62,819 bases of DNA from Agromyces agglutinans (GCF_009647605.1 NZ_WJIF01000011.1:31251-94069); one strand, 5' to 3'; numbered from the stretch's first letter, positions 1-10,020 are shown. Made by a program: numbers and translations. The notes: generated by a model not told the origin, from the sequence alone.

Positions 1-163
1 GCGGCTCGGGCGCGGCCGGCGGCTGCGGCACCGTGGGCTCCGGCACGTCGGGCAGGGTCGGCTCGGGCGCGTCGGGCACCGTCGGCTCGGGGGCGCCCGG
101 CACCGGGGGCTCGGCGGGGTTCGGGGCGTCGGGCTCGGTGCCCGGCTCCTTGGGGTCGGTCAT
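1..163 (-). CDS. Proline-rich protein, N-terminal fragment (gene runs off the left edge)
   Basis: Only the first 54 codons are in the window. They begin at an ATG preceded by a good GAGGAG ribosome site (about 166-176) and encode a hydrophilic Pro/Glu/Ala-rich stretch made of repeated PEPTxPD-like units. Such tails often precede a small membrane domain in Microbacteriaceae, and the next gene upstream in transcription has the same design (Pro/Ala-rich tail, then DUF4190), so this may be a tandem paralogue. No catalytic or membrane part is visible, so function is unknown. Confidence 0.6.
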   Translation of the reverse strand, partial: MTDPKEPGTEPDAPNPAEPPVPGAPEPTVPDAPEPTLPDVPEPTVPQPPAAPEP

Positions 164-204
164 GGGGTTCTCCTCGGTCGGGTCGGGCGTCGGCAGGGTC
201 GGTG

Positions 205-675
205 TCAGTAGGTGGGCGTCGTCGGGTAGGTCGCGAAGAGCCAGGCGCTGAACGCGATCAGCAGGATCACGCCGATGATCGAGAGCACGATGCCGACGTA
301 GCCGACGATGAGGCCGGCGATCGCCATGCCGCGGCCCTGCTCGCCCGTCTTCTTGATCTGGTTGATCGCGATGTGGCCGCAGATCACGCCCACGACCGAG
401 CCGATGAAGTAGACGATGACGATGCCCGCGATCGACGCGATGAGCGACACGATGGCGAGCGTGTTGGTCTTCGCCGGCGCGGCCGCGCCGTACGCGGGCG
501 CACCGTAGCCGGGCGCACCGTAGCCGGGCGCTCCGTACGCCGGCGCGGCAGGCGCGGCTGAGCCGTACGCCGGGGCAGCCGGCTCCGAGACGGGCGGGGC
601 CGAAGGCGTCTCTGCGGCGCCGGGCGTCTGCGCCGCCCCGCGGTCGGGCTGTTCTGGTGCGTTGGGATCGGTCAC
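205..675 (-). CDS. DUF4190-type small membrane protein with Ala/Pro/Gly/Tyr-rich N-terminus
   Basis: A 156-residue protein. Residues 1 to about 75 are low-complexity, with repeated YGAPG units. They are followed by two hydrophobic segments separated by a short loop (GHIAINQIKKTGEQGRG), the typical layout of DUF4190 proteins. The start chosen is the GTG at 675, with AGGGGA upstream; the longer open frame to 1935 is a shadow of tsaD. The loop between the membrane spans is the family's conserved part. The biochemical role is unknown; these proteins are common and often multi-copy in Actinobacteria. It lies downstream of tsaD, separated by 161 bp, so it is probably transcribed on its own. Confidence 0.75.
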   Translation of the reverse strand: MTDPNAPEQPDRGAAQTPGAAETPSAPPVSEPAAPAYGSAAPAAPAYGAPGYGAPGYGAPAYGAAAPAKTNTLAIVSLIASIAGIVIVYFIGSVVGVICGHIAINQIKKTGEQGRGMAIAGLIVGYVGIVLSIIGVILLIAFSAWLFATYPTTPTY

Positions 676-768
676 GTCGATAGGTCCCCTCGTACGTGGT
701 GTGCTGTGTCTCGCGGCATCTCGCTCGCGATGGGCGCCGGCGGCGCGTGAACACCTCGGTCTCGCCTC

Positions 769-796
769 ACCATACCGCGGGCCGCCGATCGGCGGC
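769..796 (-). promoter_or_regulatory. Possible -10 (TATGGT) and adjacent 16-bp perfect palindrome between tsaD and the DUF4190 gene
   Basis: On the minus strand a TATGGT hexamer (769-774) fits the actinobacterial -10 pattern TANNNT, about 95 bp before the DUF4190 start. Immediately upstream, 781-796 is a perfect palindrome, GCCGCCGATCGGCGGC. It could be an operator or part of the tsaD terminator. No clear -35 is visible. Confidence 0.3.
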
Positions 797-836
797 GAGG
801 GTGGGTTTCCCCCGGAACGGGCGACCGCCCGCCCCG

Positions 837-1889
837 TCAGACCCGGATGTCGGTGACCGGCAGCGTCGAATCGGCGCCGAAGTCCAGGCCCGAGGGCTCG
901 TATCCCGCCATGATGAGCTTCGAGCCGAGCGCCGCGATCATGGCGCCGTTGTCGGTGCACAGCGGCAGCGGCGGGATCCGTAGATCGACGCCGGCGGCCG
1001 CCGACCGCTCCTCGGCGACGCGGCGCAACCGGGCGTTGGCGACCACGCCGCCGCCCAGCAGCAGGCGAGGCACCCCGAGGTCGCTGCACGCGGCGAGCGC
1101 CTTGCCGACGAGTACGTCGACGACGGCCTCGCGGAAGCTCGCCGCGACGTCGGCCACGGGCACGGACTCCCCCGCCGCGCGGCGCTGCTCGACCCAGCGC
1201 GCGACGGCCGTCTTCAGCCCCGAGAAGCTGAAGTCGTAGCGGTGCCGCTCGAGGTCCTTCGGCCGCGTGAGTCCCCGGGGGAACCGGATCGCCTCGGGGT
1301 CGCCGCCCTCGGCCGCGCGGTCGATCTCGGGGCCGCCGGGATACGGCAGCCCGAGCAGGCGCGCGACCTTGTCGAACGCCTCGCCCGCCGCGTCGTCGAT
1401 GGTCTCGCCGAGCATCTCGACGTCGCCGACCAGGTCGCGCACGAGCAGCAGCGACGTGTGGCCGCCCGAGACGAGCAGCGCGATCGTCGGCGTCTCCAGC
1501 GGAGCGGCGTCGTCGAGCAGGTCGGCGCCGACGTGGCCGACCAGGTGGTTGACGGCGTACACGGGCTTGCCGAGGGAGAGCGCGAGCGCCTTGGCGGCGC
1601 CGACGCCCACCATGAGCGCGCCGGCGAGCCCGGGTCCGCTCGTGACCGCGACGGCGTCGAGTTCGTCGAGCGAGACGGATGCCTCGGCCAGCGCCTCCCG
1701 GATCGTCGGCCCCAACGCTTCGAGGTGGGCGCGCGCGGCGACCTCGGGCACCACGCCGCCGTACCGCGCGTGCTCGTCCATGGAGGACGCGATGGCGTTG
1801 GCGAGCAGGTCGGTGCCGCGGACGATGCCCACGCCAGTCTCGTCGCAGCTGGTCTCGATGCCGAGCACGAGGGGGGTCTCGCGGTTCAC
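837..1889 (-). CDS. tsaD: tRNA N6-adenosine threonylcarbamoyltransferase TsaD
   Basis: A 350-residue Kae1/TsaD family protein that transfers the threonylcarbamoyl group to A37 of ANN-decoding tRNAs, working with TsaB and TsaE. The N-terminus has the family start ([11 protein letters not shown]). The metal-binding pair H115/H119 lies in NHLVGH, and SGGHT and GGGVVAN motifs follow. Length is normal for bacterial TsaD. Its ATG overlaps the rimI stop (ATGA), so translation is probably coupled. It is the last gene of a run glmS-acpS-alr-tsaE-tsaB-rimI-tsaD, which places three t6A genes in one transcript. Confidence 0.97.
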   Translation of the reverse strand: MNRETPLVLGIETSCDETGVGIVRGTDLLANAIASSMDEHARYGGVVPEVAARAHLEALGPTIREALAEASVSLDELDAVAVTSGPGLAGALMVGVGAAKALALSLGKPVYAVNHLVGHVGADLLDDAAPLETPTIALLVSGGHTSLLLVRDLVGDVEMLGETIDDAAGEAFDKVARLLGLPYPGGPEIDRAAEGGDPEAIRFPRGLTRPKDLERHRYDFSFSGLKTAVARWVEQRRAAGESVPVADVAASFREAVVDVLVGKALAACSDLGVPRLLLGGGVVANARLRRVAEERSAAAGVDLRIPPLPLCTDNGAMIAALGSKLIMAGYEPSGLDFGADSTLPVTDIRV

Positions 1890-2413
1890 GGCGCCTCCTG
1901 TTCGGGGCCGTCGACGGCGGCGGATGCGCCGGCACCGGCCGGCGCGTTCTCGGGCTCGGGCACGTCGAGTCGCATGCTCACCGCGTCGGCGCCGTCGCGG
2001 TAGTACCGCGGGCGAACCCCGAGCTCGACGAACCCGAGCGAGTCGTACAGTGTCCGTGCGGGCGGGTTGTCGGCGCGCACCTCGAGGAAGATCCGCGCCG
2101 CGCCGCGACGGCGCGCCTCGGCGATGAGCGCCTGCATGAGCGCGCGGCCGAGCCCTTCGCCGCGCGCCGCGGGCGAGACCGCGATCGTCTGGATGTCACC
2201 CTCGCCCGAGCCGCGCGCGGCCAGCAGGCCGGCGTACCCGAGCACCGCGTCGGGCGCGGTGTCGTCGACCGCGACCAGGTAGTGCGAGTGCTCGTGCTCG
2301 AGCTCCCGGCGCATGAGGTCGTCGGACCACGCGTCGCCGGGGAACGTGGTGCGCTCGAGCGCCATGATGCCCTCGAGATCCGCGAGACGCGCGCGGCGGA
2401 GCATCCGGCTCAT
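1886..2413 (-). CDS. rimI: Ribosomal protein S18-alanine N-acetyltransferase RimI
   Basis: A 175-residue GNAT acetyltransferase. The acetyl-CoA loop is seen in the [20 protein letters not shown] region and the C-terminal GNAT strand in [13 protein letters not shown]. RimI acetylates the N-terminus of ribosomal protein S18, and its gene is typically placed between tsaB and tsaD, as here. The start at 2413 (MSRMLRR) overlaps the tsaB stop as ATGA; an ATG at 2404 is possible. About 20 extra Ala/Pro/Glu-rich residues at the C-terminus are unlikely to be catalytic. The specific substrate is inferred from context. Confidence 0.93.
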   Translation of the reverse strand: MSRMLRRARLADLEGIMALERTTFPGDAWSDDLMRRELEHEHSHYLVAVDDTAPDAVLGYAGLLAARGSGEGDIQTIAVSPAARGEGLGRALMQALIAEARRRGAARIFLEVRADNPPARTLYDSLGFVELGVRPRYYRDGADAVSMRLDVPEPENAPAGAGASAAVDGPEQEAP

Positions 2414-3030
2414 CGCAACACCGGCTTGCCCGCCGACGGCGTCACGTCGGGCGCACGCAGGTAGAGCGGCTCGTCGGCCGCGAGCGGGAGCCGGCTCGCC
2501 GCGAAGGCGAGCTCGGCGAGCATGCCGACGGCGCCCGCGTGCACGATCGACGCCTCGTGCCGGGTTCCGCGGCCGTCGGGCACCGCGTCGCGCGGGAAGA
2601 GGGCCGGGCCCGCGAGCCTGCTCGGGAGCCCGTCGCCGTCGAGCCCGTCGAACTCCGAGACCGCGGACTCGCGGCGCCGCGCGTCGGTCACGACCTGCAC
2701 CGGTCCGGAGCCGCCGGCCCGGTACCACGACCAGGCGATCGCGTCGTGGCTCGGCACGGGCACGAACGGTCGTCCGATGCCGATCGCGAACGCGTGTGCG
2801 GCGGCGATGCCGACCCGCAGGCCCGTGTACGGCCCGGGGCCCATGCCGGCCGCGACCCCCGACAGGTCGGCCGGCGCGGCTCCGGACTCGGCGAGGGCGT
2901 CGCGGATGAACGTGCCGATCACCTCGGCGTGGCGCATGGGATCGTCGGTCGAGCGTTCGGCGAGCACTCCGCCGTCGTGGTCGACGACCGCGACGGAGGT
3001 GCCGGTCGACGTGTCGATCGCGAGCAGCAT
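2410..3030 (-). CDS. tsaB: t6A biosynthesis protein TsaB
   Basis: A 206-residue ASKHA-fold paralogue of TsaD that lacks metal ligands and acts as scaffold for the TsaB-TsaD-TsaE complex. It begins [15 protein letters not shown], and the conserved [13 protein letters not shown] motif is near residue 65-80. ATG start at 3030. It lies 9 bp after tsaE and overlaps rimI by 4 bp. The family is easily recognised by the motif and the gene order. Confidence 0.95.
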   Translation of the reverse strand: MLLAIDTSTGTSVAVVDHDGGVLAERSTDDPMRHAEVIGTFIRDALAESGAAPADLSGVAAGMGPGPYTGLRVGIAAAHAFAIGIGRPFVPVPSHDAIAWSWYRAGGSGPVQVVTDARRRESAVSEFDGLDGDGLPSRLAGPALFPRDAVPDGRGTRHEASIVHAGAVGMLAELAFAASRLPLAADEPLYLRAPDVTPSAGKPVLR

Positions 3031-3039
3031 GCGTCCAGC

Positions 3040-3570
3040 CTACGCGTCGGCGGCGGATGCCCCGCCGGCGGATGCCCCGGCCGCGAACGGCGTGCGCGCC
3101 CACCGCGGACCGTGCCCGGTCGCCACGATGAGCCGCGGCTCGTCGGCGTCGAGCTCGGCTGCGGGATCGGCTGGGGCATCGACCTCCCCGACGCGTCGTT
3201 CGATCTCGACCTCGAGCCACGAGTCGCTGACGCCGTCGAGGAGGCCCGCACCCCACTCGACCACGACCACCGAGCCGTCGAAGTCGAGGTCGAGGTCCTC
3301 GAGCTCGACGGCCGAGCCCAGTCGGTACGCATCGACGTGCACGAGCGGCGCGCCGCCGATGAGGCTCGGATGCGTCCGGGCGAGCACGAACGTCGGAGAT
3401 TGCACCGGCCCGCGGATGCCGAGCCCCTCGCCGATGCCGCGCGTGAGGGTCGTCTTGCCCGCGCCGAGCGGACCGGTCAGCACGACGAGGTCGCCGGCGC
3501 GCAGCATCGCGCCGAGTTCCCGCCCGAACGCCTCCATGGCCTCGGTGTCGGGCACCTCGAGGCGGGTCAT
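3040..3570 (-). CDS. tsaE: tRNA threonylcarbamoyladenosine biosynthesis ATPase TsaE
   Basis: A 176-residue P-loop ATPase needed for turnover of the TsaB-TsaD complex. The Walker A motif is GPLGAGKTT at about residues 34-42, followed by SPTFVL and the HVDAYRL motif. The true start is the ATG at 3570 (MTRLEVPD), which overlaps the alr stop as ATGA. The open frame extends upstream to 4278, but that part is antisense shadow within alr. The last 25 or so residues are an Ala/Gly-rich tail beyond the usual domain. Confidence 0.95.
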   Translation of the reverse strand: MTRLEVPDTEAMEAFGRELGAMLRAGDLVVLTGPLGAGKTTLTRGIGEGLGIRGPVQSPTFVLARTHPSLIGGAPLVHVDAYRLGSAVELEDLDLDFDGSVVVVEWGAGLLDGVSDSWLEVEIERRVGEVDAPADPAAELDADEPRLIVATGHGPRWARTPFAAGASAGGASAADA

Positions 3571-4757
3571 GCTCCCGCTCCCCCGACGTGGCTGCGTACG
3601 ACGCGCGGTCCGATGCGGGTCACGACCTCGTAGCCGATCGTGCCCGCCGCCGCCGCCAGGTCGTCGGCCGTCGGGGCGCCCGTCGCCGGGTCGCCGAACA
3701 CCACGACCTCGTCGCCGACGGCGACCAGATCGTCGCCCACGTCGACGAGGAACTGGTCCATGGCGACCCGTCCGGCGATGGGCCGCAGGCGACCGCCGAT
3801 ACGGACCTCCGCTCCGCCTCCGGTCGCGTGGCGCGGGATGCCGTCGGCGTAGCCGAGCGGCACCAGCGCGAGCGTGGTCGCCCGGTCGGCGCGCCAGAGA
3901 TGGCCGTACGACGCACCGGTGCCGGCCTCGACGCGACGGACGGCCGCGACGCGCGTGCGAAGCGTCATCGCGGGCACGAGGCCGAGGTCGGTCGAGGTCG
4001 TGCCGTCGCCGAACGGCGTCAGCCCGTACATCGCGATGCCGATCCGCACGGCGTCGTAGCGGGCCGCGGGATCCCGCAGCGCTTCCTCGGACGACGCGAT
4101 GTGCCGCAGCGGCGGCCTCAGGCCTTCCGCAGCGGTGACCTCGAGCGCGTGCTCGAAGGCGCGGAGCTGGGCGGCGTCGGCCTCGCGCGACGTGTTCGCG
4201 AAGTGGCTGAAGACGCCGACGACGGAGACGGTTCCCTGCCGCTCGAGTTCGGCCGCCCGGGCGCAGACGCCCGCCCAATCGGTCTCGGCGATGCCGTTGC
4301 GGCTGAGGCCGGTGTCGATCTTCAGGTGTATGCGCGCCGCCTCGGCGCCCCGCCGCGCGGCCGCGTCGGCGATGCGCTCGAGCTGGTCGAGGCTCGATAC
4401 GCCCAGCTCGATGCCCGCGGCGAGCGCCGGGCGGAAGTCGGCGAAGGGGTCGTGCAGCCAGGCGATGATCGGTGCGGCGAGGCCCGCCGCACGCAGCTCG
4501 AGCGCCTCGTCGAGGTCGGCGACGCCGAGCCGGGTCGCTCCTCCGGCGAGAGCTGCCCGTGCGACGGGCACGGCGCCGTGCCCGTACGCGTTCGCCTTGA
4601 CGACCGCGACCAGTTCTGCGGGCGCCGTGCGCGCCGCCACGGTGCGCACGTTGGCCGCGATCGCGTCGAGGTCGACGATCGCCTCGCGGAACGGGCGCGG
4701 CGTGCCGGGTCGGTCCGCGGGCGGGGCGGGTGCGTCGTTGGAGGCATCCATCGTCAC
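3567..4757 (-). CDS. alr: Alanine racemase
   Basis: A 396-residue fold-type III PLP enzyme that interconverts L- and D-alanine for peptidoglycan. The PLP lysine is K54 in [10 protein letters not shown] and the opposing catalytic tyrosine is in GASYGHLW. The GTG at 4757 overlaps the acpS stop (GTGA) and is preferred; an ATG at 4751 is the alternative. The first 22 or so residues are a disordered Pro/Ala tail. It sits in one transcript with glmS and the tsa genes; D-Ala supply and amino-sugar supply are thus grouped. Confidence 0.96.
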   Translation of the reverse strand: MTMDASNDAPAPPADRPGTPRPFREAIVDLDAIAANVRTVAARTAPAELVAVVKANAYGHGAVPVARAALAGGATRLGVADLDEALELRAAGLAAPIIAWLHDPFADFRPALAAGIELGVSSLDQLERIADAAARRGAEAARIHLKIDTGLSRNGIAETDWAGVCARAAELERQGTVSVVGVFSHFANTSREADAAQLRAFEHALEVTAAEGLRPPLRHIASSEEALRDPAARYDAVRIGIAMYGLTPFGDGTTSTDLGLVPAMTLRTRVAAVRRVEAGTGASYGHLWRADRATTLALVPLGYADGIPRHATGGGAEVRIGGRLRPIAGRVAMDQFLVDVGDDLVAVGDEVVVFGDPATGAPTADDLAAAAGTIGYEVVTRIGPRVVRSHVGGAGA

Positions 4758-5119
4758 GTCGCCTCGCCGGATCGTTCGAGCACGACGAAGGCGCTCGCGA
4801 TGCCCGCGTCGTGGCTCATCGAGAGGTGCACCCGCGAGATACCGAGTGCGGCGACATGCTCGGCGAGCGCGCCCGACAGCGCGAAGTCGGGGTCGCCCTC
4901 GGTGCTCTGCACGATGCGCATGTCGTGCCAGCGGATGACGGATGCCCCGCCGAGCGCCTTGATCAGCGCCTCCTTCGCCGCGAAGCGAGCGGCGAGCGAA
5001 CGGGCCGAGCGGCCGCGTTCGCTCTCGGCGAACAGGCGCTCGATGAGGCGCGGGGTGCGGGCGAGCGACCGCTCGAACCGAGCGATGTCGACCACGTCGA
5101 CGCCGATGCCCGCGATCAC
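4754..5119 (-). CDS. acpS: Holo-[acyl-carrier-protein] synthase
   Basis: A 121-residue AcpS-type phosphopantetheinyl transferase, which moves 4'-phosphopantetheine from CoA to acyl carrier protein for fatty-acid synthesis. The Mg-binding aspartate is in GVDVVDI at the N-terminus and the second motif, ARFAAKEALIKAL, lies near residues 45-57. GTG start at 5119 with GAGGGGCGAGC upstream. It lies 27 bp downstream of glmS and overlaps alr by 4 bp. Confidence 0.95.
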   Translation of the reverse strand: MIAGIGVDVVDIARFERSLARTPRLIERLFAESERGRSARSLAARFAAKEALIKALGGASVIRWHDMRIVQSTEGDPDFALSGALAEHVAALGISRVHLSMSHDAGIASAFVVLERSGEAT

Positions 5120-5146
5120 GCTCGCCCCTCGCCCACCGTGCCGCCG

Positions 5147-6997
5147 CTACTCGACCGTCACGGACTTCGCGAGATTGCGCGGCTGGTCGACGTCGAGGCC
5201 CTTCGCGGTCGAGAGCTCCATCGCGAACACCTGCAGGGGCACCACCGCGAGCAACGGCTCGAACAGCGGGCCCGCGAGCGGGATGCGGATGACCTCATCG
5301 GCGAACGGCAGCACCGCGGCGTCGCCGGCCTCGGCGATCGCGATGACGCGTGCGCCGCGCGCGCGGATCTCCTGGATGTTCGAGACGACCTTCGGGTGCA
5401 GCGTCGCCGAGCCGCGCGGACTCGGCACGACCACGAACACCGGCTGGCCCGGCTCGATCAGCGCGATCGGGCCGTGCTTGAGCTCGCCGGCCGCGAACCC
5501 CTCGGCGTGGATGTACGCGAGCTCCTTGAGCTTGAGCGCACCCTCCATCGCGATCGGGTACCCGACGTGGCGGCCGAGGAACAGCACCGACCGCGTGTCG
5601 GCCATCCAGTGCGCCAGCTGCGCGACGCGGTCCGACTCCTCGAGCACCTCGCCCAGCTTCTCGGGCACGGCCTGCAGTTCGGCCAGCTGCTCGGCGAGCG
5701 CGGCGTCGCCGAGCGTGCCGCGCACGCGCGCGAGGCGCAGGCCGAAGAGGTAGAGCGCGGTGATCTGGGCGACGAACGCCTTCGTCGAGGCCACGGCCAC
5801 CTCGGGTCCCGCGTGCGTGTACACGACCGCATCGGACTCGCGCGGGATCGTCGCGCCCTGCGTGTTGCAGATCGAGATCGTGCGGGCGCCCTGCTCGCGC
5901 GCGTACTTGACCGCCATGAGCGTGTCCATCGTCTCGCCCGACTGCGAGATCGAGACGACGAGCGTGTCGGCCTCGAGCACCGGGTCGCGGTAGCGGAACT
6001 CGTGGCTGAGCTCCACCTCGACGGGGATGCGGGCCCACTGCTCGATCGCGTACTTCGCGACCATGCCGGCGTAGGCGGCGGTGCCGCACGCGATGACGGT
6101 GATGCGGCGGATGCCTCGGAGCACATCGTCGCCGAGCCCCTCGAGCTCGGGGATCACGACCTGGCCGTCGACGATGCGACCCCGAATGGTGTTCGCGACC
6201 GCGTCGGGCTGCTCCTGCACCTCCTTGCGCATGAACGAGGACCATCCGCCCTTCTCCGAGGCCGCGGCATCCCACGCCACCTCGAACGGCTCGACCTCGA
6301 CGGCGGCGCCGCCGAAATCGGTCACCGTGACGGCGTCCGCGGTGATCGCGACGATCTGGTCCTGGCCGATGGCCACCGCGCGCTTGGTGTATTCGATGAA
6401 TGCGGCGACGTCGGAGCCGAGGAAGTTCTCGCCATCGCCGAGACCGATGACGAGCGGCGAGTTCCGGCGGGCCCCGACCACCAGGCCGGGCTCGGCGCGG
6501 TGCACGGCCAGGAGCGTGAAGGCGCCCTCGAGCCGGGCAACGGTGCGCCGGAAGGCCTCGCGGAGATCGCCCGTGGCGTGCACCTCGCGGCCGAGCAGCA
6601 CGGCGGCCACCTCGGTGTCGGTCTCGGACTCGAATGCGAAGCCCTCGGCGAGCAGTTCGTTCTTCAGCTCGGAGAAGTTCTCGATGATGCCGTTGTGGAT
6701 GAGCGCGAGCCGCCCCTCGTCGCCGAGGTGCGGGTGCGCGTTGCGGTCGGTCGGCCCGCCGTGCGTCGCCCAGCGCGTGTGGCCGATGCCCGTGGTGCCG
6801 CCCGCGAGCGGGTGCCGCGCGAGCTCGTCGGCGAGCACCTGCAGCTTGCCCGCTCGCTTGGCCGTCTCGAGGTTCCCCCCGTCGTCGATGACGGCGACGC
6901 CCGCCGAGTCGTAGCCACGGTATTCGAGGCGGCGAAGGCCGCCCATGAGGACGTCGAGGCTCTCACGGCCACCGACGTATCCGACGATTCCACACAT
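5147..6997 (-). CDS. glmS: Glutamine-fructose-6-phosphate aminotransferase (isomerizing)
   Basis: A 616-residue enzyme of normal length that commits fructose-6-phosphate to UDP-GlcNAc synthesis using glutamine. The N-terminal Ntn amidotransferase domain starts with catalytic Cys2 (MCGIVGYVGG), followed by two SIS isomerase domains (ISQSGETMDT near 350, and the second from about 460). The C-terminus ends in the conserved PRNLAKSVTVE. First gene of the glmS-acpS-alr-tsaEB-rimI-tsaD run, divergent from coaA across 91 bp. No glmS ribozyme is evident upstream. Confidence 0.98.
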   Translation of the reverse strand: MCGIVGYVGGRESLDVLMGGLRRLEYRGYDSAGVAVIDDGGNLETAKRAGKLQVLADELARHPLAGGTTGIGHTRWATHGGPTDRNAHPHLGDEGRLALIHNGIIENFSELKNELLAEGFAFESETDTEVAAVLLGREVHATGDLREAFRRTVARLEGAFTLLAVHRAEPGLVVGARRNSPLVIGLGDGENFLGSDVAAFIEYTKRAVAIGQDQIVAITADAVTVTDFGGAAVEVEPFEVAWDAAASEKGGWSSFMRKEVQEQPDAVANTIRGRIVDGQVVIPELEGLGDDVLRGIRRITVIACGTAAYAGMVAKYAIEQWARIPVEVELSHEFRYRDPVLEADTLVVSISQSGETMDTLMAVKYAREQGARTISICNTQGATIPRESDAVVYTHAGPEVAVASTKAFVAQITALYLFGLRLARVRGTLGDAALAEQLAELQAVPEKLGEVLEESDRVAQLAHWMADTRSVLFLGRHVGYPIAMEGALKLKELAYIHAEGFAAGELKHGPIALIEPGQPVFVVVPSPRGSATLHPKVVSNIQEIRARGARVIAIAEAGDAAVLPFADEVIRIPLAGPLFEPLLAVVPLQVFAMELSTAKGLDVDQPRNLAKSVTVE

Positions 6998-7076
6998 GGG
7001 CTCGATTCTAGGCGGGCGATGCTGGGCATTCGGCCGATCGGCCGGGCGCCCCGCCGGCGGCGCCTCCGCCCGCCAC

Positions 7077-7082
7077 TAAACT
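7077..7082 (+). promoter_or_regulatory. -10-like TAAACT seven bases before the coaA start (probable leaderless mRNA)
   Basis: TAAACT fits the actinobacterial -10 consensus TANNNT. It ends only 6 bp before the GTG of coaA, so the predicted transcription start falls on or next to the start codon, and no Shine-Dalgarno sequence is present. No convincing -35 is seen. Confidence 0.45.
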
Positions 7083-7088
7083 GTCGAG

Positions 7089-8039
7089 GTGCTGGAACGC
7101 AACGGGTCACCCGCCGGGCAGCTGTCGCCGTTCATCGAACTCGATCGCGCCGACTGGTCCGACCTCGCCCCGTCCATCCCGGCACCGCTCACCGAGCACG
7201 AGATCGTGCAGTTGCGCGGGCTCGGCGAGCCGCTCGACCTCCGCGAGGTCGCCGAGGTGTACCTGCCGCTCTCGCGGCTGCTGAACCTCTACGTCGGCGG
7301 CACGAAGGCGCTGCACCGAGTGACGAGCGAGTTCCTGCGCGAACGCACCGAGTCGACGCCGTTCGTCATCGGCGTCGCGGGCTCCGTCGCCGTCGGCAAG
7401 TCGACGATCGCGCGCCTCCTGCGCGAACTGCTGGTCCGCTGGGAGCACACGCCCCGGGTCGAGCTCGTCACCACCGACGGCTTCCTCTTCCCCAACGCCG
7501 AGCTCGAGCGGCGCGGCCTGATGACCCGCAAGGGCTTCCCCGAGTCGTACGACCGCCGCGCCCTGCTGCGCTTCGTCAGCGAGGTCAAGGCGGGGGCGGC
7601 CGAGGTGCGTTCGCCCTTCTACTCGCACCTCGCGTACGACATCGTGCCCGACGCGCAGATCACGGTGCGCCGGCCCGACGTGCTGATCGTCGAGGGACTG
7701 AACGTGCTGCAGCCGCCCGCTCCCGGGCATCGGCTCGCGGTCAGCGACCTGTTCGACTTCACGATCTACGTCGACGCGCGCACGACCGACATCGCGCGGT
7801 GGTACGAGGACCGGTTCCTCAAGCTCCAGCGCGGCGCCTTCGCGAACCCCAAGTCGTACTTCCACCGGTACGCGTCGCTCTCCGAGGACGAGGCGCGCAC
7901 GCGCGCACGGGAGATCTGGCGGTCGATCAACGAGCCGAACCTGCTCCAGAACATCCGGCCGACGCGCTCGCGCGCGAGCCTCGTGCTGCGCAAGGGCGCC
8001 GACCACACGGTGTCGAGCGTCCTCCTGCGCAAGCTCTGA
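7089..8039 (+). CDS. coaA: Type I pantothenate kinase
   Basis: A 316-residue CoaA that phosphorylates pantothenate, the first step of CoA synthesis. Walker A is GSVAVGKST (about residues 98-106), followed by TTDGFLFPN and KGFPESYD, all diagnostic of the prokaryotic type I enzyme. The GTG start at 7089 lies directly after a -10-like TAAACT with no ribosome site, suggesting a leaderless transcript. Divergent from glmS and convergent with glmM across 74 bp. Confidence 0.97.
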   Translation: MLERNGSPAGQLSPFIELDRADWSDLAPSIPAPLTEHEIVQLRGLGEPLDLREVAEVYLPLSRLLNLYVGGTKALHRVTSEFLRERTESTPFVIGVAGSVAVGKSTIARLLRELLVRWEHTPRVELVTTDGFLFPNAELERRGLMTRKGFPESYDRRALLRFVSEVKAGAAEVRSPFYSHLAYDIVPDAQITVRRPDVLIVEGLNVLQPPAPGHRLAVSDLFDFTIYVDARTTDIARWYEDRFLKLQRGAFANPKSYFHRYASLSEDEARTRAREIWRSINEPNLLQNIRPTRSRASLVLRKGADHTVSSVLLRKL

Positions 8040-8113
8040 CCCCGCGGAGGGCGTCCGTCGCAGCCGAAGGGTCCCCGGCGGGTGGGGCAGGTCGCGAGGT
8101 CGCGACGCGTGCG

Positions 8114-9475
8114 TCAGATCGCGAGGCGCTCGCGGACGACGTCGGCGAGGGCGTTCGCGTGCCGATCGGCGGTCGCCTGGTCGGATGCCTCGACCATGAC
8201 CCGAACCATCGGCTCGGTACCCGACGGGCGCAGCAGCACGCGTCCGGAGTCGCCGAGTTCCGCCTCGGCGGCCGCGACCGCCTCGGCGATCGTCGAATCG
8301 TCGCCGAGGGCGTGGTGGTCGACGCCTCGCACGTTCACGAGCACCTGCGGGTACACCGTCATGACGGACGCGAGCTCGGCCAGCGATCGGCCGGTACGCG
8401 CCATCTCGGCGGCCAGGTGGAGGCCCGTGAGCACGCCGTCGCCGGTCGTCGCGAACTCGCTCATGATGACGTGGCCCGACTGCTCGCCGCCGAGGGCGAG
8501 GCGGTGCTCGGCGAGCGCCTCGAGCACGTAGCGGTCGCCGACCTTGGTCTCCACCACGCGGATGCCGTGCTCGGCCATCGCCTTCTTCAGGCCGAGGTTC
8601 GACATGACCGTGACGACGAGCGTGTCGTCGGTGAGGGTGCCGCGCTCCTTCATCGAGAGCGCGAGGATCGCCATGATCATGTCGCCGTCGACGACGTTGC
8701 CGTCGGCGTCGACGGCGAGGCAGCGATCGGCGTCGCCGTCGTGCGCGATGCCGAGGTCGGCGCCGTGCTCGACGACGGCGCGCTGGAGGCCCTCGAGGTG
8801 GGTCGAGCCGACGCCGTCATTGATGTTGATGCCGTCGGGATCGGCGCCGATCACGACGACCTCGGCGCCCGCGTCGGCGAAGGTGTCGGGCGAGACGCCG
8901 GCAGCGGCGCCGTGCGCGCAGTCGAGCACGACCTTCAGGCCGTCGAGTCGGTGCGGCAGGGTGCCGAGCAGATGGACCACGTAGCGGTCCTCGGCGTCGG
9001 CGAAGCGGCGGATGCGACCGACGCCGTCGCCGATCGGTGCGAGCTTCTGCCGCCCGAGGAAGCTCTCGATGCGGTCCTCGACCTCGTCGGGCAGCTTGGT
9101 GCCGCCGAAGGAGAAGAACTTGATGCCGTTGTCGGGCGCGGGATTGTGCGAGGCCGACACCATGACGCCGAAGTCGGCGCGGATGCTGTCGATCAGGAAA
9201 GCCGTCGCCGGGGTCGGGATGACGCCGGCGTCGAGCACGTCGACGCCCGACGAGGCGAGGCCGGCCGCAACGGCGGCGGCGATGAACTCACCCGAGACCC
9301 GCGGATCGCGGGCCACGACGGCCACGGGCCGGCGGCCTGCCGCGCGGATCGCGTCGGCGTGCCGCCCCTGCGTGAGGACGGCGGCAGCCGCCTGGGCGAG
9401 GCCCAGGGCCAGGTCAGCCGTGAGTTCACGGTTGGCCAGGCCCCGGACCCCGTCGGTTCCGAAGAGCCGAGGCAT
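8114..9475 (-). CDS. glmM: Phosphoglucosamine mutase
   Basis: A 453-residue alpha-D-phosphohexomutase converting glucosamine-6-phosphate to glucosamine-1-phosphate. It starts [10 protein letters not shown], the phosphoserine is S109 in SASHNP, the metal loop is DGDADR, the sugar-binding loop is GGEQSGH, and the phosphate-binding loop is [11 protein letters not shown]. It lies 23 bp downstream of rpsI, the usual rplM-rpsI-glmM order of Actinobacteria. Confidence 0.98.
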   Translation of the reverse strand: MPRLFGTDGVRGLANRELTADLALGLAQAAAAVLTQGRHADAIRAAGRRPVAVVARDPRVSGEFIAAAVAAGLASSGVDVLDAGVIPTPATAFLIDSIRADFGVMVSASHNPAPDNGIKFFSFGGTKLPDEVEDRIESFLGRQKLAPIGDGVGRIRRFADAEDRYVVHLLGTLPHRLDGLKVVLDCAHGAAAGVSPDTFADAGAEVVVIGADPDGININDGVGSTHLEGLQRAVVEHGADLGIAHDGDADRCLAVDADGNVVDGDMIMAILALSMKERGTLTDDTLVVTVMSNLGLKKAMAEHGIRVVETKVGDRYVLEALAEHRLALGGEQSGHVIMSEFATTGDGVLTGLHLAAEMARTGRSLAELASVMTVYPQVLVNVRGVDHHALGDDSTIAEAVAAAEAELGDSGRVLLRPSGTEPMVRVMVEASDQATADRHANALADVVRERLAI

Positions 9476-9498
9476 GGAAGCGGGTTACCCGAAGCCGA

Positions 9499-9984
9499 TT
9501 AGCGCTTCGAGAACTGCGGCGCCTTGCGGGCCTTCTTGAGACCGGCCTTCTTGCGCTCGATGACGCGGGCGTCGCGCGTGAGGAAGCCGGCCTTCTTCAG
9601 GGTGGCCCGGTTGTTCTCGCGGTCGATCTCGTTGAGCGCACGCGCGATCGCGAGGCGCAGCGCGCCGGCCTGACCCGAGGGGCCGCCGCCGGTGATGCGC
9701 GCCACGACGTCGTACGAGCCGACGAGCTCGAGGACGGTGAACGGGTCGGTGATGAGCTGCTGGTGCAGCTTGTTCGGGAAGTAGGCCGCGAGCTCACGGC
9801 CGTTGACCGTGATGCTGCCCGAGCCGGGCGTGACGCGCACGCGCGCGATGGCCTCCTTGCGGCGGCCGACGGCCGCGCCCGACACGTTCAGCACGGGGCG
9901 GGGAGCCGAGGCGGCCTCCGAGGCCGGGGTCTCGGTCGTGTAGCTCTCGGGAGCCTGGTCGATCTGGTCTGCGATCTTCGCCAT
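9499..9984 (-). CDS. rpsI: 30S ribosomal protein S9
   Basis: A 161-residue uS9. The core begins [14 protein letters not shown] after a 40-residue Ala/Pro-rich N-terminal extension, and ends in the conserved RKAPQFSKR tail that reaches the P-site tRNA. The extension is a common actinobacterial feature. ATG start at 9984, 36 bp after rplM, so the two are probably cotranscribed. Confidence 0.97.
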   Translation of the reverse strand: MAKIADQIDQAPESYTTETPASEAASAPRPVLNVSGAAVGRRKEAIARVRVTPGSGSITVNGRELAAYFPNKLHQQLITDPFTVLELVGSYDVVARITGGGPSGQAGALRLAIARALNEIDRENNRATLKKAGFLTRDARVIERKKAGLKKARKAPQFSKR

Positions 9985-10020
9985 GGTGGTGTCTGAATCC
10001 TTTTTCGCGTCGGCGCCGGG

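Noticed and set aside
1886..3256. 456-codon frame as a TsaB-RimI fusion
   Set aside because: Its first part is a shifted-frame reading of tsaB; the real rimI starts at 2413 with an ATGA overlap.
6998..7088. glmS ribozyme upstream of glmS
   Set aside because: The 91-bp gap to coaA is too short and lacks the conserved ribozyme core; that class is mainly from Firmicutes.
4730..9502. Very long plus-strand open frame (1590 codons) and other long antisense frames across the housekeeping genes
   Set aside because: These are third-position GC shadows of glmS, coaA, glmM and others. They are Arg/Asp/His-rich, without family motifs, and lie opposite well-conserved genes.
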